The notes beneath the pieces are model-generated. The model saw only the letters and a program-made list of their open reading frames with translations, had not been told where the DNA came from and ran no database searches. From NCBI RefSeq assembly GCF_050624435.1, contig NC_134539.1, forward strand, positions 146,292,025 through 146,356,024: a stretch of 64,000 bases of DNA, written 5' to 3'. Numbering within the stretch: the stretch's first letter is position 1; every line of letters starts with the position of its first letter. Below, piece after piece: positions 33,400-46,020 of the stretch. Origin of the DNA: Tenrec ecaudatus (taxonomy: Eukaryota > Chordata > Mammalia > Afrosoricida > Tenrecidae). A program made the position numbers and the translations under genes.

Positions 33400-33928
33400 A
33401 TAGCTCTCTATTTAGGCAACTGCTCGCATTCCCTAACTCCATCCTGGCCACTTCCTCGTTCCAGAGGTTTCCTTTTATTTTTGTTTAGTAATCGATGGGT
33501 TCTCTTTTCCTAGAGCTAAAGTTGTCTACAGTTCTCTCAGCACTAAACTTCTTCAAAGCTACAGTCAGCCAGTGTAGGACAGAGTCCAGGGGAGAGGGCC
33601 ATGAGTGAATGGGACTGGAGATACAAGATAGGCAGAGAAAGTCCACTAGGAAGATGCTGGGAGAGGGCACTTGTTTCCCCCTGTGCCCTCAGAGGACGTT
33701 ACGAGTGGATCTGTGGACAACCCAGAGGCAACCAGGTTGGGGATGTGGATGGGGAATGACACTAGATGGAACACCAAAGCCCCCACTAGAAGAAAAAGCT
33801 ATCAAACCCCAAACAGACCGGGAGCCTCTCTCCTGGCACCTTAGAAATGGGGCGATAGTAAGGGAGATAGGAGCAGAGTGGAGACACGTGAGAGGGTGTT
33901 TGGGGTCTTTTTTTTTTTTAATTAAAAA
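33400..33928. other. Non-coding stretch
   Basis: A 122-codon frame at 33,609-33,977 runs into the L1 3'UTR and is judged fortuitous. Nothing else was recognised. Confidence 0.4.
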
Positions 33929-33929
33929 T

Positions 33930-34548
33930 ATTTCCTTTTTGAGGCGAGCCAGTCAGGGTGCAGTAGAGCACCAATGAAACATACAACTTTCCTCTAGTTC
34001 ATTAATGCTCCCCCCACACACCCACTATCATGACTCCAATTCTACCTTACAAATCCAGCTAGACTAGAGCACATACACCAGTACAGATAAGAGCTGGAAA
34101 CACAGGGAATCCAGGACAGATAAACCCCCAGGACCAATAATGAGAGTAGCAATACCAGGAGGGGAAGGGGAAGGTGGGGGTGGAGGGAGAAAGGGGGGAC
34201 TGATCACAATGATAGACATATAATCCCCTCCCAAGGAAATGGACAACAGAAAAGTGAATGAAGGGAGACATCGGTCAGTATAGGACATGAGAAAATAGTA
34301 ATAATTTATAAGTTATCAAAATTTCAAAAGGGAGGGAGAGTGGGAGGGAGGAGAAAACATGAAGAGCTGATACCAAGGGCTCGAGTATAAAGAAAATGTC
34401 TTAAAAATGATGCTGGCAACAAATGTACAAATGTACTTGACACAATGGATGGATGGATGGATGGATGGATGGATGGATGGATGGATGGATGGATGGATGG
34501 TGATGAGAGCTGTATGAACCCCCAATAAAATGATTTTTTAAAAAACAA
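33930..34548 (+). mobile_element. L1 3'UTR, long copy
   Basis: 'aggcgagccagtcagggtgc', 'cactatcatgactccaattc', 'acaggaccaataatgagag'-like text, 'gggagggagagtgggaggga', ending 'cccaataaaatgatttttta' with an A-rich tail. It contains the expanded tetranucleotide at 34,445-34,500. Confidence 0.85.
34445..34500. repeat. (ATGG)14 microsatellite inside the L1 3'UTR
   Basis: A perfect 56 bp run occupies the place where other copies read 'gatgtatgtatatgtatgga'. The copy at 56,360 has a shorter ATGG run at the same place. Confidence 0.97.
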
Positions 34549-34549
34549 A

Positions 34550-35265
34550 AGAAAAGAAAGATTCTTTGTGCCAATGAATGTAAACTTCTCCTTTTGACTT
34601 TGTCAATATCAGCATAGTAAACCATAAGACTGTGTGATTATAATATATATATGCATATATATATATTTCCTTTTTTTTAATGTGTCTTTTCCTTTGTATC
34701 TGGATGGTTTATATCACTATAGGCTAGCCTGGAGTCCTTGTTTAGAGAGGGCAGAGGGAAGCTAAGTTCCCCCCAGGGTCTCCTATCTCTGGCCCAAAAG
34801 AGTAAAAGGAGACAATCTCTTCACTATTACCCAACTTGAGTGAAGTCAGTCATTCAGATCTCAGATTCTTGGCCCAAACACTTGAAAGCCCTCAAATCTT
34901 TGGATGATAAACTGCAACTCTCAAGGCTCCCTGGGTCAGCCAAAAGAAGATTGATGATTGTCCACTGAAAGGGAGCCGATCCCCCATAAGCTGTTTCACC
35001 AGTTTCCTCAGGTTCTCCATCCTACCCGACTGGCCAACACTCATCTATTTACTGCAAGCATGCCATTTTCTGGAAAGATTTTATATGCCCGTCTTTTCTT
35101 CTCCCCACCCTCCTACTTGGCCTACCTGATATCTCCTTCATGCCCAGATCTCAAGGTCAACCAAGGCAAGCCTGTCATTCCTAGTTGGCCATCAATATTA
35201 AGTGGGCCTTCTCTGTAAGATTTATACATTTTGTGGCATGTGCATCTTGCTTTAAAAAAATCATT
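34550..35265. other. Non-coding stretch
   Basis: An alternating 'atatatatgcatatatatat' run lies near 34,643-34,666. No gene or repeat family recognised. Confidence 0.4.
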
Positions 35266-35269
35266 GAAA

Positions 35270-36110
35270 ACATTGATGTTGTTTTGTCAGGTGCCATGGA
35301 GTCAGTTCCAACTTACAGTGACCCAATGTGCAACAGAAGGAAACACTGCCCAGTCCTGCGTCACCCTCACAATTGTTGATTTTAAACCCTCAGTTGCAGC
35401 CATAATGTCACTCCATCTCATTGACGGTCTTACTTTTTCTCATGACCCTCTACCAAGAATGCCATCCTTTTCCAAGCACTGGCTTCACCTGATAACGTGT
35501 CCAAATTATATAAGATGAGGTCTCACCATTTTTGCTTCTAAGGAGCATTCTGACTTCTTCCAAGACAGCTTTGTTTGTTCTTCTGTCAGTCCATACTACT
35601 TTCAGTATGCAGAGGCATCCATTTCCCCACAGTCTTCTTATTCATTCTCCAACTTTCACATCGATATGAGGTGACTGAAAATGCCATGGCTTGGATCAGG
35701 CTTACCTTAGTCTACAAAGTGATATCCATACTAGTCAACTTTAGGGAGGTCTTGTGCAGCAGATTAGCCCAATACAATATGTTGCTTGATTTCTTGACTC
35801 CTGCTTCCATGATCATTGATTATGGATCTGGGTAAAATGAAATCTTTGACAACTTCAATCTTTTCTGTGTTTATTATGATGCTGTCCGTTGGTCCAGTTG
35901 GGTTTTCTTTACATTGGACTATAGTCCCTATGAAGGCTGTAGGCCTTGATCTTGATCTGCAGATGATTCAAGTCTTCCTTTCAGCAAGCATAGCTGTATC
36001 ATCAGCATATCCTGCATTGATAATAATAATGTTAACTATAGAATCCAAGTTGTGGGGGTGTGCATATTTGCTATAAACTTCTTTCCACCTTTACGTTTGA
36101 AAGTTTTCAC
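35270..36110 (-). mobile_element. RTE LINE, 3' ~840 bp
   Basis: Antisense: 'gtcaggtgccatggagtcag', 'gtgcaacagaaggaaacact', 'tctaaggagcattctgactt', 'tgaaaatgccatggcttgga', 'tgatcattgattatggatct', 'gatgctgtccgttggtccag', 'cttcctttcagcaagcatag'. Coding capacity is lost. Confidence 0.9.
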
Positions 36111-36430
36111 AACAAAATATTGGGGGAGGCATTTCTAATGCCATTGGACCTGGTTCTTGATCTTAAAATAAAGGGGATGGATGTTTCTGTACCTACTGAC
36201 CGCTCAGATTCACCTCCACACCAACATTTTATGATGGAGTGATTCTATCATTAAAAGGTCTCTTCTTGGCCTATGTTCATAAGATTACAGTTCAGTCACA
36301 CTTGTGACTTTATAAACTGTGGCTTTCTGATGACACTTTAAGTATATATGTTATTAATTAAACCCCTGTGTGTAACACTGTAGCGGCCCTTCATTCATTA
36401 AAAAAAGGCTGTGTACATGGTTGTGTGGTT
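36111..36430. other. Non-coding stretch
   Basis: Nothing recognised. Confidence 0.4.
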
Positions 36431-36431
36431 G

Positions 36432-36937
36432 TGGTAGTTATGTAATCTGTTGTCAATTTGAGACTATTAAGAGCGAAGGGGTGTGGTGTGGTCTATCAAT
36501 CAGGTCGCAGCTTGATGACCTCATTTAGAGGCATGACAGAGATAAATAGCTCACCAGAGCCGGGACACACTCAGTCCCTGTAAGACATTCCTGTTTACAA
36601 GACATATGGAGCTATGCTAGAGCCCTGAAACTGGAGAAGCCATGTGGAGACCTTTTCCAGTGCTGAGATGCTTCCACTGCCACTGGATCCACAAGACTCT
36701 CCACCCAATGGCCTTGATCTTCCTGCATCCGGCATCATTGCATGTGTTGCGTGAGTCTGAAGAGGAATTTATAGATTGGTATCAGACATATAGGCTGATC
36801 TCGGACTTAAGGACTTGATCTGAACTGGGCTGAGATGTTTTCTCAATATACAATTACTCCTTATATATTAGGCTTTTTCTTGTTCACGTATGAGTATCTA
36901 TGAATTTTGTTTCTCTAGTCAACCTGGACTAACACAA
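36432..36937 (+). repeat. ~500 bp dispersed repeat, copy 3 (LTR-like)
   Basis: Starts 'tgtggttgtggtagttatgt' and ends 'caacctggactaacaca'. It shares 'gagaagccatgtggagacct', 'ccagtgctgagatgcttcca' and 'ccggcatcattgcatgtgtt' with copies 1 and 2 but is a distinct subfamily, closer to the fragment at 22,465. Confidence 0.7.
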
Positions 36938-37231
36938 TGTTGGTAAGCTTTTGAGTCACCCATTTATGAGCTTCAGTGGTGGCACCACCACTTACAAACT
37001 GGGAGATCTTGGGGAAATGTCCTATTCTAGCTCAGCCTAGCAGTCGCTCCCGTACCTGTATCACTGGGAATCTCGACCATAATCACAGAATCCTGTCACG
37101 ATTAGGTGATATTTCCGTATTAAGCACTGACCACAGTGCCAGCCCTACATCCAAGTCCGTTTATGAACCTTGACTTCTTGAATATCTTGTCTGGGCTGAA
37201 TGCTGTGAACACTGTGAGACATGTAGCTTAC

Positions 37232-38510
37232 CTGTTGTATTGGGGTCAGGTCCCATTGAGTCTGTTCTGACCCTTACGATGCGATGCACAACAGAACGAA
37301 ACACTGCTTGGTCCTGGGCCATCTTCACAACGGTTCCGAGCCACTGTGTTCCAGCCACTGTGTCAATCCATCTCCTCGAGGGCCTTCCTCTTTTCTGTTG
37401 CCCCTCTAGTTTACTAAGCATGACGTCCTTCTCTGGGGACTGGTCTTTCCTTGCATGTCCAAAGTGTGTACGACAAAGTCTCGCCGTCTCTCAGGAGCAT
37501 TCTCACTGTACTTCTTCCAAGACAGATTTTGTTTGTCCTTTTGGCAGTCCACAAGGACTTTCAATATCCTTCGCCAACACCACAGTTCAGTGTATCAAGT
37601 TTTCTTTGGTCTTCCTTATTCCATGTCCAACGTTCACATGCATATGAGGCAATAGAAAACGTCATGGCTTGGGTCAGTTATACTTTGGTCCTCAAAGTGA
37701 CATCCTTGCTTTTCAATACTCTAAAGAGGTCTTGTGCCGCAGACTTACCCAATGCAATGCATTGTTTGATCTCTTGATGGCTGCTTCCGTGAGCATTGAT
37801 TGTGAATACAAACAAAACAAAATCCTTCAACGTTTTCTCCATTTATCACGATGTTACCTCTTGGTCCAGATGTGAGGACTTGGGTCTTCTTTACAATGAG
37901 TTGTAATCCATCCTAAAGGCTGCACGCCTAGTTCTGCACCAGTAAGTGCTTCAGTGCCTCCTCACTTTCACCAAACAAGCTCGTACCACCTGCATACCAC
38001 AGCTGTGAATAAGCCTTTCTCCAATCCTGATGCCACATTCTTCTTCATACAATCCAGCTTCTCTGATGATTTGCTCAGCATGCAGATTGCATAAGTATGG
38101 CGAGAGGATTAGACTCTGATGCACACCTTTCCTGATTTTAAACCATGCGGTTTTCCCTTGTTCCAGTCACACAACTGCCTCTTGATCCTTGACAAGTTCC
38201 ACAGGGCACAGTGAAGTGTTCTGGAAGTCCCATTCCCCTTACGGTTATCTAGAGTTTGTTATAATCCACACAACTGGATGTCTTGACGTAGTCTATGAAA
38301 CACAAGTGACTGTCTTTCTAGTATTCTCTGCTTTCAGCAAAAATCCATTTGATATCAATAATGCTATCCCTTGTTCCAAGTCTTCTCCTGAATCTGCCCT
38401 GAAGCTCCCCGTCAATGTATTGCTGCAACCATCGTTGGCTGATCTTCAGCAACATTTTATCTGCCTTTTCAGAGCTTCCAGCCTGGTGGATGAGGCACCT
38501 AAATGAATAA
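37232..38510 (-). mobile_element. RTE LINE, 3' ~1.3 kb
   Basis: Antisense copy from the 3' end ('ggggtcaggtcccattgagt') through 'ctaagcatgacgtccttctc', 'ttccaagacagattttgttt', 'gcttgggtcagttatacttt' into the RT region ('cacattcttcttcatacaat', 'ctctgatgatttgctcagca', 'aaaccatgcggttttccctt'), ending near 'gttggctgatcttcagcaac'. Confidence 0.9.
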
Positions 38511-38529
38511 TTACAGGAAATGTGTTGAG

Positions 38530-38885
38530 TATCATGGGAAAGAAAATCGAGCGTGTCCTTGGATGACTAGAAGAACAAGCGAATCTGTTTGGGACGAAGC
38601 CCACCAGAATGCTTCTCATCAGCATGGATGGTAAGACTTCCTCTCGAGTTTTTTGGGCATATTATCAAGAGAGACCAGTCCCTAGAAAAGGACATCGGGC
38701 TCAGTAAAGTAGAGAGTGGCTATGAAAAGGAGGAAGATCGTCAAGGAAAATGGATTGACCCAGTGGCTGCAACAATGGGGTCGAACATAACGATTGTGAG
38801 CATGGTCCAGATCTGGGCTGCATTTCATTCGATTGCCCATAGGGTTGCTGTGACTCGGAACCGACGCCATGACACCTAATGAGAA
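38530..38885 (+). mobile_element. RTE LINE 3' end, facing the previous copy
   Basis: Sense: 'cagaatgcttctcatcagca', 'gagaccagtccctagaaaag', 'gattgacccagtggctgcaa', 'gactcggaaccgacgccatg'. With the copy at 37,232 it forms inverted 3' ends of about 330 bp. Confidence 0.85.
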
Positions 38886-39114
38886 CAGTGGGTAGTTGGC
38901 CAGGGAATGCTGAACCTGGTCCCAAGAGTCAGAAAAAAAGTGATGTTTACATGGAAGCTAGAAGGGAAGGCAGCAAGGGGCCTTGGGAAGGGAAGTGGAG
39001 AGACCTTCCAGGCCTAAAGAATCATTCAGCAGTCCAGAAACGGAAAGTATAGCAAGAGATGGAGCTGAGAAATGTGCTTGTGGACCAGGTGCCAGAAGAC
39101 CTGGTGATGATGAT

Positions 39115-39262
39115 GTTTATGGAGCCGTTGCTATGGGCTGAGCTCTGTGCTCAGCCCTTCATGTAACGGAACCCCAATATAATTGCTGCAACAGCTCTAT
39201 GAGATAGATGAGATTATTCTCCCAACTTGACAACTGAGGAAACTGAGACACAGAAGTAATGA
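39115..39262 (+). repeat. MIR SINE
   Basis: 'gctatgggctgagctctgtg', 'tatgagatagatgagattat', 'acaactgaggaaactgagac' match the MIR core and 3' part. Confidence 0.85.
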
Positions 39263-39299
39263 GTTGAAAGGCACACAAGTAGCTCAAGTCACTCAAGTC

Positions 39300-39735
39300 C
39301 CCCAGCTCTTACATCGAGTCATTTCGGCCGCTGCGCTCTTCTGCTGCGCTGCCGCTAGCTGGCGTCGAGTCAGCTCTGGCTCCTGGCAGTCCTTCTTACC
39401 ACAGAACAAAGTGTCAGCCAGTCCGGTGCCGTCGTCACAATCCGGGGTACGCTCAAGTCCATTGTTTCAGATACTGTGTATTTTGGATCCCTCTGAACTG
39501 AGAGGACTCGTTTTCCAGTGCTTTATTGAACAATGCTCTGTTGTGGTCCATGGGGTTTCCTCTGGTTCGTTTTTGGAAGTAGATCGCCAGGCCTTTCTTC
39601 CTAGCCCGTCTTAATCTGTAACCTCCATTGAAACCTGTCTACCACCGATAACCCTGTTGGTATTTAAAATTCCAAGGGCATAGCTTTCAGCATGATCGCA
39701 ACACAGCTCAACCACCTGACAGACAGGTAGTAGGC
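39300..39735 (-). repeat. RTE 5'-leader-related repeat
   Basis: Antisense: 'gctagctggcgtcgagtcag', 'agtagatcgccaggcctttc', 'ataaccctgttggtatttaa', 'ggcatagctttcagcatgat', 'cacctgacagacaggtag'. This is the reverse complement of the RTE 5' leader text at 6,140-6,260 joined to a SINE-type body, i.e. a non-autonomous RTE derivative. Confidence 0.65.
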
Positions 39736-40204
39736 TGACAAACCTGAGTGTGAGATTTATCCTAAAAGGAAAGGAGACTTACTGGGGATCTGAACATGCT
39801 CAGGTCTGTCTCTTTTAACACTGGGGCTGGAGACATTGTCCAGAATGGCAGGGAGGGAGCAGGGCTTGCTGCAAGGAGCCCACACGGTAGGCAGTGGCTG
39901 TGGGTTTGATCTCAGATGGCAGTGAGTTCTAAGAAGACCATGGGAACCGAGTTGAAGAGAGTCCTTCCTGCCTCTCTCTCTTTTCACTGCAATACCCAGA
40001 TGGCTTTGTTCTCCGGAGCTGCTCTATCAGAATCACCATGAGTGGGCGGCTTTAGCAAACAGAGCATCTCTTTTCTCACAGTTTAAGAGGCTGGAAGTCC
40101 AAATGCAGCGTGTCAGCTTGAAGGGAAGGCTTTCTGTCTGTGAGCATTTCCAAAGGAAGGTCCTTGTCTCTTTGAGTTTCTGCTTCCTATTTCCATGAGA
40201 GTCT

Positions 40205-40300
<96 letters not shown>

Positions 40301-41452
40301 GGTTTGTTGAATCTCTTGTTATATCCAGCACCCGCTAGCTCGACTTTATTAGCATAACAAAGAGAAACCCAGTCCCAACCAGGATTAGAACCACAGGCAT
40401 AAAGGTCGGGATTGACAACACATATTTTTAGGGGACATAATTCCATCCGTAAGACTGATTAAACACGGAACTTAATCCCAGGATTAGATGAAACCATCTG
40501 AGAGCTCTTCCGTCCGACCACATTGCCCTGGCTGTGTGCCACCCACTTATGGAGTTCATTAAGACGATCCTTTCTGGGCAGCTGTGGAGGAGGTGGCTCT
40601 CTACCATCCACAGAACAAATGTCTCTTTGCACTCAGTGCCATGGCCTCTTCACCATCATGATGGTTCTTGTCTTTTCTTAAATCTCACGCACACCGTGAA
40701 TCATACAGCCGGTCGTGGCTCTCATTTCACATCGACTTCTGGGGAGATTAGAACCAAATCTTCCATGAAGTGCAGGGCCCCTTATAACTCTAGAAAAGAG
40801 AGTGAAAGGAGGTGGGTTTTCATATCAGCAGCAATGGCTTAAGTGGGTTTTCCAAAAGCAGACCCTGAGATGAGGATTTGCTTGCAAGCAAGTTGTTAAT
40901 AACCAGGGGTGGGGTGGAGAAGGCAGGACATTAATTACATAGCCAGTCATGAAGGGGAGGAAGCCACGTGGGATGGGATCAGAGGCTACAGTACAAAGAG
41001 TACCTTCAGTCCCCTTTCCCAGGGTAACTGGAGTGCAACTGAAGCCTCACTGGGTTTCAGATGGGTGTGTAACATCCCAGTCATTGTCAGCACTCTACGC
41101 ATTTGGGCAAAGCCGCCCCCCTAGCCTGAGGTCAGGCCGCTAACAGGAGTCACAGGGATGGCCATTAGACACAACTGGTGAGAGGGGTCCGAAGAATGAT
41201 TCTCAGTGGGATGCCCCAGCACCCACTACCCAGGGATGCCGTCTGAGAAGTAGGCTTGTATTCGACTATATTAGCCACATTTGCAATGTAATTTGAATAG
41301 ATGATTTTATAAACAGCCTGAAGACAACGAGAAAAAAGCAACAAAGCTAAACCATATTCTTCTCCCGACCTTTTTTTTTTGGCTAAGCTTCTTTTAAACG
41401 AAAGTCTACTTGTTACAATGATAATGAATACACATTGTCCATGAATCTCATT
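39736..41452. other. Non-coding stretch with a TC microsatellite
   Basis: No gene recognised. The TC run is listed separately. Confidence 0.45.
40209..40298. repeat. (TC)n microsatellite, ~90 bp
   Basis: About 45 uninterrupted TC units. Confidence 0.99.
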
Positions 41453-41454
41453 CT

Positions 41455-41640
41455 CCCCTAAGGCGATGCTGACTCATAGTGACCCAACAGGACAGGGTAG
41501 AAGTGCCCCATGAGCTTCTGAGACGGTAACTGTTTTCAGGAGTAGAAAGCCCCGTTTCTCGGGAGGAGTGACTGGTAGTTTTGAACTGCGAACCTTGCAG
41601 TTAGCAGCCTGATGTGTAACCACTATGCCACCCTGAATTG
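41455..41640 (-). repeat. AfroSINE
   Basis: Antisense: 'gctgactcatagtgacccaa', 'ggagtagaaagccccgtttc', 'gttttgaactgcgaaccttg', 'gcagcctgatgtgtaaccac'. Confidence 0.9.
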
Positions 41641-42310
41641 TGTATGCAAAAATGTTGAAAGGGCAACTGCCTTGTTACACATACATCCACCACAATAAGA
41701 AGTAATTGTTTTCATTGTAGAAAGGATAGAAATACAGACGCATGAGAAGTAGAAAACCAGCACACTTTTAATCCCGCCTCCCAGAAATATCCACTGGAAA
41801 CACCATGGAGTAAAAATCTCAGAAGCATGTGCATCTATGTGTGAGAGAAAGAAAGGAGTCGTGGAAATCTTTGGGTTTTAAAATATCTAGATAAACTTTT
41901 ATATGCTTTGATACTTGTTTGGGGGAATTTTTTTTTTCATTTGCCCTGCCATGCATACTTTTCCATGCCAATCACTATTCATCTCAACATCTTTTATTTT
42001 TTAATGAAATTGTGTTTAATTGTAGATCTAGACTATAACTTATTTAAGCAATCTCATTTTGTTGGATATTTGGGATGTTTCGTGTGTGTGTGTGTGTGTG
42101 TGTGTGAGTGTGTGTGTGTGTGTGTGTCTTTCTAGGTTGCTTCCTTAGGAAAAATCCCTAGCAGTACAACTGCTTGGTCAAATGTGAGGGAAATTCCGTG
42201 CTGGCCATTTGCTTTCCAGGAAGGTTGTAGACATTGACAGTACCCACTTTATCCACTCTGGTTTTATTGATTGAATTTAGTCCCTTCAAAATACGTGTTG
42301 TAATTCTCTA
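41641..42310. other. Non-coding stretch, possible old L1
   Basis: Phrases such as 'gttgctt...ctagcagtac' and 'gaaggttgtagacattgaca' hint at an old L1 3'UTR, but I cannot assign it. It contains the GT run at 42,082. Confidence 0.4.
42082..42127. repeat. (GT)n microsatellite
   Basis: A 46 bp GT run with one GA interruption. Confidence 0.98.
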
Positions 42311-42311
42311 G

Positions 42312-42500
42312 ACTGTGGTTGGAGACCTGGTAGTGCAGTGGTTACCCACTGGGTTGGGATGCATATAGCTGGCAGCTTGAAATCGCCAGCAGCTCCTCCA
42401 GAGAAAAGCTGGACCTTTCTACTCCCGTAAAGAGTTACAGTATCAGCAACCCACAGGGGTCACTATGAGTCAGCATTGACTTGATGACCAAGAGTTATAC
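42312..42500 (+). repeat. AfroSINE
   Basis: Sense: 'gagacctggtagtgcagtgg', 'ccgtaaagagttacagtatc', 'gtcactatgagtcagcattg'. Confidence 0.88.
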
Positions 42501-42639
42501 TGTGCTTATAAACCTATTTGGGAATGTATTGTCTTGGTTATGCTAATACAGCAGGCTCAGTTGGAGCTTCTGTCTTGAGACCATCTGTTTTGAATTCTGA
42601 AATAAGATAAAACAGCCTCTTTGGCTCCAGAAAGTCTAA

Positions 42640-45600
42640 TCTAGGAGAATTTGAAATTCTGTTCTACATTTCCCCCTTTTGATAAGGTGATGTTGTTGGG
42701 GAACTCTTTGATCAGAATGTTCAGTAACGGCAGCTGGGCACCATCCAGCTCTTCTGGTCTCAAGGCACAGGAAGCACACTTTGCATATCCCCCTCCTATT
42801 GCAAATCCTTGGTCCTCTGCTGTTCCAGACAAAGAGAGACCAATTGCTGTGCCTTGGATGGGCACTTGCAAGCTTTTAAGACCCCAGCACGACCCATCAA
42901 ACTGGAGCTCGAACAGAAACATTAACCATACTATTGGGCCAATTAAACTAGGATGGACCATGAAACTGTGGTACTAAATTGCCAAACCAAGGAGCCAATT
43001 CCCAGGAGTAATGTGGTTGTACATAAACAACCTCAACAGCTGTTCTTCTCATCACTTTTTTATATGTGTCTGTGCCAAGTCAACCTTTAGCAATTGATAA
43101 CTTACTGACAGCAATTACAGTAACCAGCTGTGAAAAATCGGTCCTTTATGTCATTCTTCCAGGACCACTAGCCTGCCTTTTCTCTCCTGTCCCTGGTGGC
43201 CGTTAATAGACTGGGTCTCCACACGTGTGCCATTTCTTGAGCTGTCATATTAGCAAAGCCAGTCAATATTTTCCCTTTGTGATAACTTATTTTGCTCAAC
43301 ATAGCATCTTCAAGCTCCATCCCTCTTATTGCACGTAACAAGACTTCATTTCCACTGGCCGTTTAGTGTATGTATGCACCGTATGCATATACCATGTTTG
43401 CATGTACCATATTTCATTTGTGCACTCTTCTGTTGATGAGCATGTAGGCTGTTTCCAGCTTTGGGCTATTGTGAATGGTGCTGCAAGGAACATTGGTGCA
43501 CAAGTATCTTTTGGGGTCTCTGTGTTTGGAGTCTTTGGGGTATAAACCTCAGTATGGAATTGCTGGTCATATGGTAGATCTATTTTTGGTTCCTATAGAA
43601 TCCATCCCTCTGTTTTCCATTTTGCATTTCTACCAGCAATGTCCCCGCCTCCTCACCCACATCCATTATTTTCTGGTTTGAGTTTTGCTTTGTAGGCTTA
43701 GCCATCTCATTGGGGGGAAAGTGGTACCTCCTTGTAGTTTTGATTTGCATCTCTCAGATGGCTAACAACACTGTGAAGGTTTTCAAGTGCTTGGTGGCCA
43801 TTTAAATCCCCTCTGCCCATTTTATGACCGGGCCATTTGTCTTTTTATTCGTTAAGTTGTCAAAATTCTACATATTTTTCAATTATTAGATTCTTGTTGG
43901 ATGTGTGGTTTCTAAAGATGTTCTCCGGTTCAGTTGTTTATTTTTTTCACTTTACTTGGTAGTCTTTTGATGAACAAAAGTTCTTGACCTTTTATGAGGT
44001 CCCATGTACTTATTTTGTTTTTAGCTATTTGTGCTTTTGTTATTATGTTAGACAATCCAATGTTGAAAGCTAAACCCAGCAGAGTTGACCCCTGTTTATT
44101 CTTCGAAGAATGTTATGGTTTTTCACTTGCACATTTATTTAAGTCCTTAATCCATTTTGAATTTGCTTTAATGTGTGGTGTGAAACATGAGTCCTGTTTT
44201 ATTTCCCTGCATGTGGAAATCTAATTTTCCCTGCGACATTTATTGAAGAAACTGCTCTTTCCCCATCTAAAAAACTTAGCACCCTTGTCAAGAATCAGTT
44301 CACCATAGATGTGTGGGTTTCTTATTGGATTCTACTGCCTATCCACTGGTTTATGCGTGTTATTATACCAGTGCCAGACTGTTTTGATTACTGTAGTTAT
44401 ATAGCGTGCTTTAAAATCAGGAAATGTGAGTACTATTATTTCATTCTTCTCTTTCAACATTTCATTAGCTATTTGGGGCCTCTTGCCATAAAGTTAAGGA
44501 TTTTTTTTTCTATTTTTATAAAGTCGGCTGCTGTTGAAATTTTTATCAGAACTGCATTGAATCTATAGATCACTTTGGCTACTCAAAAATTATATCTTAA
44601 TAATGTTAAGTTTCCCAATCCATGAACATGGAACATCCATCTATTTATGTAAGTCACCTTTTAAATCTCTCAGCATTGTTTTGTAGTTTTCGTTGCTAAG
44701 TTCTTAGCATCCCACATTGGATTTATTCCTGGCTATCTTATTCTTCACCATGAGCCTTGGCTACGTAGTGGGTTACACAATGGGCTACTAACCATAAGGT
44801 CAGCAGTTCAAAGCCACCAGCCACTCCAAGGTAAAAAGAAGTTCTCAGAAATTCACAGGGCCAATTTTACTCTGTCTGGTTGGGTCATTAGGAGTGGGAA
44901 TTGACTTGGGGGCAGATATTACTCGCCTAGATGCTATTGTTTCCCTGATTTCCTTTACATAATTCCCATGTCTGGTGTACAGAAACCCAACTGCTGTTTG
45001 TTTGTTGATCTTGTACCCTATAATTTTCTATTTGTTTTCCTGAGTTTTATAGTTTTTTTTAAATCCAATTTATCAATTATGTCTTTTATTGTTTGTTTTC
45101 TATGTATTCTCTAAGAAATATTCGCTTACCTCAAAGTCACAAACAGTTTCCTGTGCTTTCTTCTAGTAGCTTTATGGTCTGGCTTTTATGTTTGGGTCTC
45201 TGTTCCACCTTGAAATAAATTTGTGTATGATGTTAGGTTGGGTTTAAATTTGGTTTTCAAATAAATAACAATTGCTTGTGCATCATTTATCTTACATAGT
45301 TTTCATTTGTTTGTTTGTTGTTTTGTTTTTTTAATCTTACATAAATTAAACCATTTTTTAAACCCTCTTTTTCCCACCTAAGAATTTTTTTTTTACTTTT
45401 TTTTTTATCCTGAGACTTTAAAAAATTTTACGGATAGTTTCTTCTATTTTAATTTCCACATTGACCTGCTTTATTAATGCAGTTTTAGTTTTATTTGGTT
45501 GAGATGACTACATAAACAGGTGTTTTTCTTCTTCAAATTATTAATCATTCTAGCACCATTGGTTGAATATCCATCCTTTCCTTGAATTTTTAAATAAGTA

Positions 45601-45850
45601 ACTGGATTACACATTAACTGCTTACCTGTTCCAGTAGTAGTGTTTCGGCTATTCTTTATTCTCACAAGTACCGCAGCATTTTCCAAGTTGTATCTTGATG
45701 GGATGCATTAGTCTGTGTACTACAACTCCCAACTGTCATGTCTTCCTTTAAACATATTTTAATAACTCTTATCCATGCGTTCGCGTTTTGTTATTTGTAA
45801 GTACCACTCCCATTTGCCATTCCTTTTGAAACATTTTAATAATTCTGATC
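42640..45850 (-). mobile_element. Old L1 LINE, antisense 3' part
   Basis: Antisense L1. From 43,260 to 44,740 the text follows the reverse complement of L1 ORF2's last third: 'tattgtgaatggtgctgcaa', 'tgctggtcatatggtagatc', 'tttccatctacc'-type spacing words, 'gttttgatttgcatctctca', 'ttattgaagaaactgctctt', 'actgttttgattactgtagt', 'actgcattgaatctatagat'. 42,640-43,250 would be its 3'UTR. 45,000-45,850 carries further diverged L1 text. No intact frame; an AfroSINE at 44,757 interrupts it. Confidence 0.8.
44757..44930 (+). repeat. AfroSINE inside the L1
   Basis: Sense: 'tggctacgtagtgggttaca', 'ggctactaaccataaggtca', 'gcagttcaaagccaccagcc', 'gtcattaggagtgggaattg'. Confidence 0.85.
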
Positions 45851-45855
45851 ATGTG

Positions 45856-46020
45856 TTGTTATTGTTGTCGTGATGCCATCAAGTCCGTTCCGAATCATGG
45901 CAGCCCGATGTACAACAGAAAGAAACGCTGCCCCGTTGCGCACCATCCTCCCAATTGTTCTTGTGTTTGAGACCACTGTTGCAGCCACTGTGTCCATGCA
46001 TCTCATCAATGAACTTGGTA
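45856..46020 (-). mobile_element. RTE LINE 3' end
   Basis: Antisense: 'ttgttattgttgtcgtgatg', 'ccatcaagtccgttccgaat', 'gatgtacaacagaaagaaac', 'gttgcagccactgtgtccat'. Confidence 0.85.

Noticed and set aside
37232..38885. Twin-priming (5' inversion) of a single RTE insertion
   Set aside because: Both the antisense and the sense segment contain the RTE 3' end, so they are two insertions rather than one inverted one.
40033..40446. Minus-strand frame with a long Arg-Glu repeat
   Set aside because: It is the translation of the (TC)n run at 40,209-40,298.
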